A stretch of 64,000 nucleotides of DNA from the NCBI RefSeq assembly GCF_902459535.1, contig NZ_LR699553.1, positions 2,852,001-2,916,000 on the forward strand. The letters run 5' to 3'. The notes beneath the pieces were generated by a model. That model ran no database searches, was not told where the DNA came from, and worked only from the letters and a program-made list of their open reading frames with translations. Positions within the stretch are counted from its first letter, which is position 1. Each line of letters begins with the position of its first letter. This DNA is from Paraburkholderia dioscoreae (GTDB taxonomy: Bacteria > Pseudomonadota > Gammaproteobacteria > Burkholderiales > Burkholderiaceae). Both the position numbers and the translations under genes were made by a program. Of the stretch, positions 8,301-15,462 are shown in pieces.

Positions 8301-8724
8301 GCAGCACTCGCTCCCGCGTCGGCCGGTCGCTCTCAACCCGGACCCATTTTGGTTTTTCGAATTGTAACGAAGAACCCAAGGTGCGGCTTCGACAAGTTTC
8401 CCTCACGGCGCCGGTCATGCAAGGAAGCACGACATGGTCGTTCATCTCGACGCGTTACGCACCGACACGGTTGCCGGCTTGGCCTGGCAGCGATTGCCAA
8501 ATCCAACGTTGTGCGATTGACCGTGCTGCTTTCGGGTGCGGTCGGAACTGATCCGCAATGACGCATCGGGTCGCGACGCAGTTTCAGTTCACGCGTGTTA
8601 AGGCAAAGCAAATTTTCAACGCCTCCGACACTAGGAACATTGCGTGAGAGCACCGCGCTCAGATGTGCAACTTCACTGCCAACTGGTCTTCTAATGGAAC
8701 TGGCTCGACCGGATGCATTTTTCT

Positions 8725-8782
8725 GTAGCCCAGCGCGGGATTTTTTCGTGAACGAGCGGGTGCTGGGCTACGGGTGGGCTAC
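8725..8782. repeat. Inverted repeat with an extra direct copy
   Basis: GTAGCCCAGC at 8725–8734 is matched by its exact reverse complement GCTGGGCTAC at 8762–8771. A third partial copy, GGGCTAC, follows at 8776–8782. The 27-base spacer is long for a terminator and no T-run follows. The arrangement could be a recombinase or regulator binding site at the island edge. Confidence 0.6.
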
Positions 8783-8886
8783 AAAATTGTCCTCTTTACA
8801 CCCCAGATTTGGCTCTTAAGCGGCGCAACAATCCAACCTAAGTAATTGAAAAATAACGGTATGAGATTCCATTCGTCCTCGTCGTC

Positions 8887-8913
8887 GTGACACGCCAACT
8901 ATTCTGCGATAAT
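8887..8913 (+). promoter_or_regulatory. Candidate mutS promoter
   Basis: GTGACA (8887–8892) and GATAAT (8908–8913), each one base away from consensus, stand 15 bases apart. They lie 45 bases before the mutS ATG. The spacing is slightly short, so this is only a candidate. Confidence 0.4.
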
Positions 8914-8958
8914 AGCGCGTCAGCCTAATCGGCATTGGAATTTTTTATTTAGAATCAA

Positions 8959-11646
8959 ATGGTTACAAGAGACGAGAGCGTGCCGGCGGTAGAGCCGAAA
9001 ATTACTCCAGGTATGCAGCAGTACCTACGCATCAAGGCGGAACATCCCGGCACGCTGGTGTTCTACCGGATGGGCGACTTCTACGAACTTTTTTTCGAAG
9101 ACGCGGAAAAAGCCGCGCGCCTGCTCGATCTGACGCTAACACAGCGTGGCGCGTCGGCGGGCAATCCGATCAAAATGGCCGGCGTGCCGCATCACGCAGT
9201 CGAACAATATCTGGCCAAGCTGGTCAAGCTCGGCGAATCCGTTGCGATTTGCGAGCAGATCGGCGACCCGGCAACGTCGAAGGGTCCGGTCGAGCGCAAA
9301 GTGGTCCGCGTGGTCACGCCGGGCACGCTCACGGACGCCGCGCTGCTGTCCGACAAGAGCGACGTCTACCTGTTGGCCATGTGCGTCGCGCACAATCGGC
9401 GCGGTGTCGCGACCAGCGTCGGTCTCGCATGGCTGAATCTGGCAAGCGGCGCGCTGCGCCTCGCTGAACTCGCGCCGGACCAGGTGGCGGCCGCGCTCGA
9501 ACGCATTCGTCCCGCGGAAATTCTGGTGGCCGACACGCCCGGCGACTCCGCAAGCTGGACGCCGCCGGTCAACGCCGGCGCCCTCACCCGCGTCCCGGTC
9601 TGGCACTTCGACATCACCTCGGGCACGCAGCGCTTGTGCGATCAGCTGGAAGTGGCCGGACTCGACGGTTTCGGCGCGCATTCGCTGACCTGCGCATGCG
9701 GCGCGGCCGGCGCGCTGCTGCTGTATGCCGCCGCCACGCAAGGCCAGCAATTGCGTCACGTGCGCAGCCTGAAGGTCGAGTACGAATCCGAATATATCGG
9801 CCTCGACCCCGCCACGCGCCGCAATCTCGAATTGACGGAAACACTGCGCGGCACGGAGTCGCCCACGCTGTGTTCGCTGCTCGACACCTGCTGTACGACG
9901 ATGGGCAGCCGTCTGCTGCGTCACTGGTTGCATCATCCGCCGCGCGAATCGGCGGTGGCGCAGGCGCGTCAGCAGGCGATCGGCGCTTTGCTCGACGCGC
10001 CGCCGGGCGCGGGCGTCGACGCGTTGCGCGGCGCGTTGCGGCAGATCTCGGACATCGAACGGATCACCGGGCGTCTCGCGCTGCTGTCGGCGCGGCCTCG
10101 CGACCTGTCTAGCCTGCGCGACACCTTCATCGCGTTGCCCGAGTTGCGCACGCAGCTCGCGGCCGTTTCGCCGAATGCGGATTCGCTGGCCCGCATCGAC
10201 GCCTCGCTCGAACCGCCGCAAGCCTGCGTCGAACTGCTCAGGCGCGCGGTCGCCGAGGAGCCATCGGCGATGGTGCGCGACGGCGGCGTGATCGCGCGCG
10301 GCTACGATGCGGAACTGGACGAATTGCGAGATATTTCGGAGAACTGCGGGCAGTTCCTGATCGACCTCGAAACTCGCGAGCGCGCACGCACGGGCATCGG
10401 CAATCTGCGCGTCGAGTACAACAAGGTGCATGGCTTCTATATCGAAGTCACGCGCGGCCAGACCGACAAGGTGCCGGACGACTATCGCCGCCGCCAGACG
10501 CTGAAGAACGCCGAACGCTACATCACGCCGGAACTGAAAACGTTCGAGGACAAAGCGCTGTCCGCGCAGGAACGCGCGCTCGCCCGCGAACGCTCGCTTT
10601 ACGACGCATTGCTGCAGGCGCTGCTGCCTTTTATCCCGGATTGCCAGCGGGTCGCCTCGGCGCTTGCCGAACTCGATCTGCTGGCGGCCTTCGGCGAGCG
10701 TGCCCGCGCGCTGGATTGGGTCGCGCCCACGTTCTCTCCGAACGCCGGCATCGAGATCGAACAGGGACGGCATCCGGTTGTGGAAGCGCAGGTCGAGCAG
10801 TTCATCGCCAACGACTGCGCGCTTACGCCCGAGCGCAAACTGCTGCTGATCACCGGCCCGAACATGGGCGGTAAATCCACCTTCATGCGGCAGACCGCGC
10901 TGATCGCGCTGCTCGCCTATGTGGGCAGCTATGTGCCCGCGCGGCGCGCCGCCTTCGGGCCGATCGACCGTATCTTCACCCGTATCGGCGCAGCGGACGA
11001 CCTCGCCGGCGGCCGCTCCACCTTCATGGTCGAGATGACAGAAGCCGCCGCGATCCTGAACGACGCCACGCCGCAAAGTCTCGTGCTGATGGATGAGATC
11101 GGCCGCGGCACGTCCACCTTCGACGGGCTCGCGCTGGCGTGGGCGATCGCGCGGCATCTGCTTGCGCACAACGGCTGCCATACGCTCTTTGCCACTCACT
11201 ACTTCGAACTGACGCAACTGCCGGCGGAGTTTCCGCAGGCGGCCAACGTGCACCTGTCGGCGGTCGAGCATGGGCACGGCATCGTGTTCCTGCACGCGGT
11301 CAGCGAAGGTCCCGCCAATCAGAGCTACGGCCTGCAGGTCGCGCAACTCGCCGGCGTGCCGAACGCGGTGATTCGCGCGGCGCGCAAACATCTTGCGCAT
11401 CTCGAACAGCAGTCGGCCGCGCAGCCCGCGCCGCAACTGGATCTGTTCGCCGCGCCCATGCCGATGCTGCTCGAAGACGCGGACGACGAGCGTGAGTCGA
11501 AAGCCGAAGCGGCTGTGCCGCCCGCCATGCAGGCGCTTGTCGAGCGTCTGCGCGGCATCGATCCGAACGATCTGCGGCCGCGCGAAGCACTCGATCTGCT
11601 GTACGAATTGCACGAACTGGCCGCCGTGCCGGATGCGGATCATTGA
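8959..11646 (+). CDS. mutS: DNA mismatch repair protein MutS
   Basis: An 895-residue MutS, slightly longer than the roughly 850 usual for the family. It recognises mismatches and small loops and recruits MutL. The mismatch-reading motif GDFYELF puts the conserved Phe-x-Glu at residues 41–43. The ABC-type ATPase has Walker A TGPNMGGKST at residues 632–641, followed by FTRIGAADDLAGGRSTFM, Walker B in LVLMDEIGRGTST and the FATHYFELT switch. Acidic, alanine-rich sequence precedes the C-terminal helical tail. It is the first core gene after the accessory region, and its last 14 bases overlap the next gene. The start at ATG 8959 gives the expected N-terminus. Confidence 0.98.
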   Translation: MVTRDESVPAVEPKITPGMQQYLRIKAEHPGTLVFYRMGDFYELFFEDAEKAARLLDLTLTQRGASAGNPIKMAGVPHHAVEQYLAKLVKLGESVAICEQIGDPATSKGPVERKVVRVVTPGTLTDAALLSDKSDVYLLAMCVAHNRRGVATSVGLAWLNLASGALRLAELAPDQVAAALERIRPAEILVADTPGDSASWTPPVNAGALTRVPVWHFDITSGTQRLCDQLEVAGLDGFGAHSLTCACGAAGALLLYAAATQGQQLRHVRSLKVEYESEYIGLDPATRRNLELTETLRGTESPTLCSLLDTCCTTMGSRLLRHWLHHPPRESAVAQARQQAIGALLDAPPGAGVDALRGALRQISDIERITGRLALLSARPRDLSSLRDTFIALPELRTQLAAVSPNADSLARIDASLEPPQACVELLRRAVAEEPSAMVRDGGVIARGYDAELDELRDISENCGQFLIDLETRERARTGIGNLRVEYNKVHGFYIEVTRGQTDKVPDDYRRRQTLKNAERYITPELKTFEDKALSAQERALARERSLYDALLQALLPFIPDCQRVASALAELDLLAAFGERARALDWVAPTFSPNAGIEIEQGRHPVVEAQVEQFIANDCALTPERKLLLITGPNMGGKSTFMRQTALIALLAYVGSYVPARRAAFGPIDRIFTRIGAADDLAGGRSTFMVEMTEAAAILNDATPQSLVLMDEIGRGTSTFDGLALAWAIARHLLAHNGCHTLFATHYFELTQLPAEFPQAANVHLSAVEHGHGIVFLHAVSEGPANQSYGLQVAQLAGVPNAVIRAARKHLAHLEQQSAAQPAPQLDLFAAPMPMLLEDADDERESKAEAAVPPAMQALVERLRGIDPNDLRPREALDLLYELHELAAVPDADH

Positions 11647-12991
11647 CGCACCCAGGCGCCCGCAGCGTCCGCGCAAGCTCCGCGCGGCGCTGACTCTCGC
11701 CCTCACGCTCTCGGGCGGCGGCGTGCCGCTCGCGGGGTTGGCGGCGGGGTTGTCGACTTTCGCGCCGGCGGCCCACGCCGACACGCCGCGCTACACGTTC
11801 GCGGTCATCGCCAACACAATGCAAAGCGCCGCCGACGAAGCCCCCACGCAGCGGCTGATCGAAGCGATCAGCCGCGAGCACGACATGTCGTTCATCGTGT
11901 ACGACGGCAATCTGAAGGGCGCCAAAGAGGCCTGCCGCGACGCGCTCTACGAACGTCGCCACGCGCTGCTCGAAACGTCGCGGCCCGCCCTCTTCTTCAT
12001 TCCCGGCCAGCATGACTGGGCCGATTGCGGCACGGCCGAGGCCGGCGGTTTTGATCCCGTCGAACGGCTCGATCAGTTGCGTCAGACGCTCTTCGCCGAC
12101 GCCACGTCGATGGGCCAAAACCCGATCGCCTTGACGCGTGAAAGCGAAGTCTCGCGCTTTCACCCCTATCGCGAGAACGTGCGCTGGCAAGTGGGCGATA
12201 CCGTATTCGTCGGCCTGAATGCGCCGAGTCCGAACAATCATTATCTGACCGCGGGCGGCCGCAATGGCGAATTCGAAGATCGCGTGATCGCCAATGCATT
12301 CTGGCTCGAACATGCCGGCGAATATGCGAAACGCCGCGACGCGCGCGCAATTGTCGTGTTCATTCAAGGCGATCCGGACCCCGAGCGTTATGAACGTCCC
12401 GACCGTTTCGCGTGGCTGCGTTTTGCACGCAATACCCGCCGCGACGGCTTCCTGGAATTCAAACGCAGCCTCGTCAAGCTCGCGCAGATTTTCCGCGGAC
12501 CGGTGCTGGTGATTCATTGCGACGACGAGCGTGCGAGCGCCGGCTTTGTGATCGATCAGCCACTACGCAATGACAAGGGAATGCTGGTGACGAATCTCAC
12601 GCGTGTCGCGCTCGCGCCGCATGATCGTCTCAATCAGTGGATTCAGGTTGAAGCGGATCTCGGCAGGAAACCGCCGTTCCGCGTGAGTGTGCGCGATGTG
12701 CCGAGGCAAATGCCGATGCCCACGGCGCAACCCGTCATGCCGCGCGACGCGCCGGCGGCCTCGATGCCGGCTGTACCGGCGCTCGGACCCGCCTCGGAAT
12801 TGCCGCCGCTGTTGCAGACGCCCGGGGATTCGCAACTGGATCAGCAACCGCGCATACCAGCCGATCAGGGCGGCGGCGGATACGGACCGGCCACCTCCAC
12901 GCCGCCCGCCTCCGCTGCGCAGCCGCGCACGCCGGGCGCTTCTTCAAGCGTGCCCGGCATGCCCGCCAGCTCAATGCAGCGTGGGCCCTGA
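11633..12991 (+). CDS. Exported metallophosphoesterase-like protein with degenerate metal site
   Basis: A 452-residue protein. The start at ATG 11633 overlaps the mutS end by 14 bp and places a signal peptide (RKLRAALTLALTL, cut after AAHA near residue 49) at the front, so it is predicted periplasmic. The body aligns by eye with calcineurin-like phosphoesterases: FAVIANTM where a D-x-H is expected, VYDGNLKG in place of the usual GD motif, and PGQHDWADC in place of a GDNEW-type motif. Several metal ligands therefore appear substituted. The C-terminal 100 residues are proline/alanine-rich and disordered. It may be a non-catalytic or altered family member. Its 3' end overlaps the convergent SlyD-like gene by 21 bp. 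Confidence 0.8.
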   Translation: MRIIDAPRRPQRPRKLRAALTLALTLSGGGVPLAGLAAGLSTFAPAAHADTPRYTFAVIANTMQSAADEAPTQRLIEAISREHDMSFIVYDGNLKGAKEACRDALYERRHALLETSRPALFFIPGQHDWADCGTAEAGGFDPVERLDQLRQTLFADATSMGQNPIALTRESEVSRFHPYRENVRWQVGDTVFVGLNAPSPNNHYLTAGGRNGEFEDRVIANAFWLEHAGEYAKRRDARAIVVFIQGDPDPERYERPDRFAWLRFARNTRRDGFLEFKRSLVKLAQIFRGPVLVIHCDDERASAGFVIDQPLRNDKGMLVTNLTRVALAPHDRLNQWIQVEADLGRKPPFRVSVRDVPRQMPMPTAQPVMPRDAPAASMPAVPALGPASELPPLLQTPGDSQLDQQPRIPADQGGGGYGPATSTPPASAAQPRTPGASSSVPGMPASSMQRGP

Positions 12992-13510
12992 CTTGTCTTC
13001 TTCATCGTCCTCGTCTTCGTCGAGAACTTCGAGGCCGTCGGCGCCGTGCGCATGTTCGTGCTGGATTTCGTCTTCGGTAGCCGGACGCACGTCTTTCACG
13101 GTCAACGCGAAACGCAGCGCCATGCCGGCGAGCGGATGGTTGCCGTCGAGCACGACTTTGTCTTCCGCAACGTCGGTCACCACGTAGACGAGCGAATCGA
13201 GATCCTCGTCGCCTTCTTCCGGCGTGCCTTCGAATTGCATGCCGACTTCGAGCGGTTCCGGGAAGCGATCGCGCGGCTCGATCTTCACGAGATCGGGGTC
13301 GTACTCGCCGAACGCGTCTTGCGGCTCCAGCTGGATCTGGGTCTCGAAGCCGGCCTCATGGCCGTCGAGCTCTTCCTCGATCTTGGGGAACGTGCCATCA
13401 TAGCCGCCGTGCAGATAGACCATCGGCTCGTCGCTTTCCTCGATCAGATTGCCCTGCGCATCCGACAGCTTGTAAGCGACCGACACGACGGTGTTCTTTG
13501 CGATTTTCAT
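12971..13510 (-). CDS. FKBP-type peptidyl-prolyl isomerase, SlyD-like
   Basis: A 179-residue cytoplasmic prolyl isomerase and chaperone of the SlyD type. It opens MKIAKNTVVS at 13510, has the FKBP strand YLHGGYDGTFPKIEEEL, then the inserted chaperone flap (VGMQFEG … VLDGNHPLAGMALRF), which is diagnostic. The tail is acidic and contains a short HEHAHG histidine cluster, weaker than the metal-binding tail of Escherichia coli SlyD. The gene converges on the metallophosphoesterase-like gene. It diverges from the cupin gene at 13543 with only about 32 bp between starts, so their promoters must overlap neighbouring coding sequence. Confidence 0.93.
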   Translation of the reverse strand: MKIAKNTVVSVAYKLSDAQGNLIEESDEPMVYLHGGYDGTFPKIEEELDGHEAGFETQIQLEPQDAFGEYDPDLVKIEPRDRFPEPLEVGMQFEGTPEEGDEDLDSLVYVVTDVAEDKVVLDGNHPLAGMALRFALTVKDVRPATEDEIQHEHAHGADGLEVLDEDEDDEEDKSGPTLH

Positions 13511-13542
13511 TCGATTCTCCAGAATACAACTCACATTATACG

Positions 13543-14802
13543 ATGCCCAAGCGGCCCACTGACCACCCGGCCGACGCTGCATCGGCACGGAATTCGTCGC
13601 CGGCTTCAAAGCCGGCTCTGCCCACTCTTCCGGTACTGCCGCCCTCTCCAGACACGCCGACAGCGCTGCTCGGCAATTTGACACCGTCGCAATTCATGCG
13701 CCGCTACTGGCAAAAAAAACCGCTGCTGATTCGCCAGGCGATACCGAACGTCGAGGCACCGCTCTCACGCGAAGAATTTTTCGAGCTGGCCGATCAGGAC
13801 GAAGTCGAGGCACGTCTGATCACGCATTTCCGCAATAAATGGCAGCTGGAGCACGGCCCGTTCGCACCTGACGAACTGCCGTCGGCGAAGCAGCGCGCCT
13901 GGACGCTTCTCGTGCAAGGCGTGGATCTCCACGACGATCGCGCGCGCGCCTTGCTCGACCGCTTTCGCTTTGTGCCCGACGCTCGTCTGGACGACCTGAT
14001 GATCTCGTATGCAACCGACGGCGGCGGCGTAGGCCCCCACTTCGATTCCTACGATGTGTTTCTATTGCAAGTAAAAGGCAAGCGCCGCTGGCGCATCGGC
14101 GCGCAGAAAGATCTGACACTGCAAGCCGGCTTGCCTTTGAAAGTTTTACAGAATTTCCAGGCCGAAGAGGAATGGCTGCTCGAACCGGGCGACATGTTGT
14201 ACCTGCCGCCGCACATCGCGCATGATGGGATCGCCGAAGGCGAATGCATGACCTGCTCGATCGGTTTTCGCGCGCCTTCCACGAGCGAGTTGACCGCGCA
14301 ATTCCTCTATCATCTGGCCGAGCGAGGCGAATCGGCAGGCAACGCCGGCGCGCTTTATCGCGACCCGCAGCAGCCGGCTGTCGAGCGTCCGGCGGAGCTG
14401 CCCGCAGCGCTTGTCGAAAGGGTTGGCGCAATCCTTGCTGGCATCAAATGGAAAGAGCAGGATATTGCGTCGTTCCTTGGCACGTATCTCAGTGAACCCA
14501 AGCCGAGTGTCGTCTTTGATCCGCCGCAAAGGCCGCTTAATGAAGCACGTTTCATCAGTCAGGCATCGAAGTCAGGTATTCGGCTGGACCGCAAGACTAA
14601 TTTGTTGTACAACCGCCGTTTTTTCTTCATAAATGGAGAGGAAACATCATTCGATGGCGCAAAAAAGTGGTTGTTTGACCTCGCAGATTGCCGGTGTATG
14701 AGTGCGAAACGCTTTGTAACACTCTCGCACGATTCGCCGGTGACAGCACGGCTACACGAGTGGTATTGTGCGGGCTGGATACAAGTGGGCGAGCTTGCGT
14801 AA
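13543..14802 (+). CDS. JmjC/cupin ribosomal oxygenase (YcfD/RoxA-like)
   Basis: A 419-residue 2-oxoglutarate/Fe(II) oxygenase of the cupin-4 group, whose Escherichia coli member hydroxylates an arginine of ribosomal protein L16. Iron ligands are visible as H166-x-D168 in VGPHFDSYDVF and His227 in LPPHIAHDG. The motif GFRAPS follows, as in YcfD. The N-terminal 40 residues are a proline-rich extension and the C-terminal part is the winged-helix dimer/regulatory domain. The start ATG 13543 is chosen because upstream codons overlap the divergent gene's leader. Substrate assignment is inherited from the family. Confidence 0.9.
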   Translation: MPKRPTDHPADAASARNSSPASKPALPTLPVLPPSPDTPTALLGNLTPSQFMRRYWQKKPLLIRQAIPNVEAPLSREEFFELADQDEVEARLITHFRNKWQLEHGPFAPDELPSAKQRAWTLLVQGVDLHDDRARALLDRFRFVPDARLDDLMISYATDGGGVGPHFDSYDVFLLQVKGKRRWRIGAQKDLTLQAGLPLKVLQNFQAEEEWLLEPGDMLYLPPHIAHDGIAEGECMTCSIGFRAPSTSELTAQFLYHLAERGESAGNAGALYRDPQQPAVERPAELPAALVERVGAILAGIKWKEQDIASFLGTYLSEPKPSVVFDPPQRPLNEARFISQASKSGIRLDRKTNLLYNRRFFFINGEETSFDGAKKWLFDLADCRCMSAKRFVTLSHDSPVTARLHEWYCAGWIQVGELA

Positions 14803-14894
14803 CTCTGCCTGCCTGCTATACCGTACAGTGAAATTTTGTATGAGAAAGACAACGTATTGACCCCGGATTTATGGATTGTCAGTACGAAAGTGCA

Positions 14895-14900
14895 TATAAT
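14895..14900 (+). promoter_or_regulatory. Candidate -10 box for the Ala/Ser-rich lipoprotein gene
   Basis: A perfect TATAAT stands at 14895–14900, about 135 bases before the lipoprotein start. No well-spaced -35 is obvious (TTGTCA at 14876 is only 13 bases away). The implied leader of about 130 bases contains an imperfect CTCCACCA…TGTTGGAG hairpin. Confidence 0.4.
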
Positions 14901-15034
14901 TTCCGCCCAAGCCGTAGGGAAGATTCCAGCTCGTCAAAAGAGCGTCTCCACCAGCGGCCCAGGTCGGTGTTGGAGCACATTACCGGTTTTATTTTGCGCT
15001 GTTGCTTACCTTTAAACCATAAAAGGACGTGATC

Positions 15035-15310
15035 ATGAAGAAATCCCTCCTCGTAGCATCCCTGTTGGCAGCTGTGGCACTGGCTGCATGCAACAAGAGC
15101 AACGACCAGGCAGCTGCCCCGGCTAGCGACGCAGCTGCTGCTTCGGCACCGGCTGCTGCAGCTTCGGATTCGGCTGCTGCTGCTTCGGGTGCTGCTGCTG
15201 CTGCGAGCGACGCTGCTGCTTCGGCTACGTCCGCTGCTTCGGACGCAGGTGCTGCTGCTTCGGACGCCGCTGCTTCGGCTGCTGCTCCGGCTTCGGGCGC
15301 AAGCCAGTAA
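15035..15310 (+). CDS. Small Ala/Ser-rich lipoprotein
   Basis: A 91-residue protein. AAAGGA at 15022–15027 sits seven bases before ATG 15035, which fixes the start. The N-terminus is a lipoprotein signal with lipobox ALAAC, so the mature protein is a membrane-anchored lipoprotein. Everything after the first few residues (NKSND) is low complexity: runs of AAASDAAA and similar, built largely from GCT and GAC/TCG codons. Such proteins are common in Burkholderia-type genomes and their function is unknown; an envelope-spacer role is only a guess. Two strong hairpins follow directly. Confidence 0.85.
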   Translation: MKKSLLVASLLAAVALAACNKSNDQAAAPASDAAAASAPAAAASDSAAAASGAAAAASDAAASATSAASDAGAAASDAAASAAAPASGASQ

Positions 15311-15341
15311 GCTGTCGCATAGGGCTCGCCTCTGGGCGAAA

Positions 15342-15376
15342 CTGCATCGGGAAATCACCTCGATTTCCCGATGCAG
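15342..15376. other. Perfect 14-bp hairpin after the lipoprotein gene
   Basis: CTGCATCGGGAAAT at 15342–15355 is exactly complementary to ATTTCCCGATGCAG at 15363–15376 with a seven-base loop. No T-run follows directly. It stands just before a classic terminator and may protect the 3' end of the transcript or act as a first pause hairpin. Confidence 0.8.
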
Positions 15377-15382
15377 TAAAGC

Positions 15383-15414
15383 AAAACGCCACGGATTCAC
15401 ATCCGTGGCGTTTT
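15383..15414. terminator. Bidirectional rho-independent terminator
   Basis: AAAACGCCACGGAT and ATCCGTGGCGTTTT form a perfect 14-bp stem around TCAC, with T-runs on both strands. It serves the lipoprotein gene from the left and can also stop minus-strand transcription from the DinG-like gene on the right. Confidence 0.93.
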
Positions 15415-15462
15415 GTCATTTAAGCGCCGCTATTTGCAGTAGCGCTTATTGATTCCGATCAG

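Larger units (their letters stand above)
8301..8958. other. Intergenic region between island and mutS
   Basis: No convincing coding frame occurs in these 658 bases. They contain an inverted repeat near 8725–8771, a nearby direct repeat, and the probable mutS promoter at the right end. Since mutS is core and the genes to the left are accessory, the island boundary probably lies here, but no attachment duplication could be proven. Confidence 0.6.

Noticed and set aside
9136..11784. Very long minus-strand open frame opposite mutS (882 codons)
   Set aside because: It is the antisense of mutS, has arginine/histidine-rich composition and no domain; it is a GC-codon artefact.
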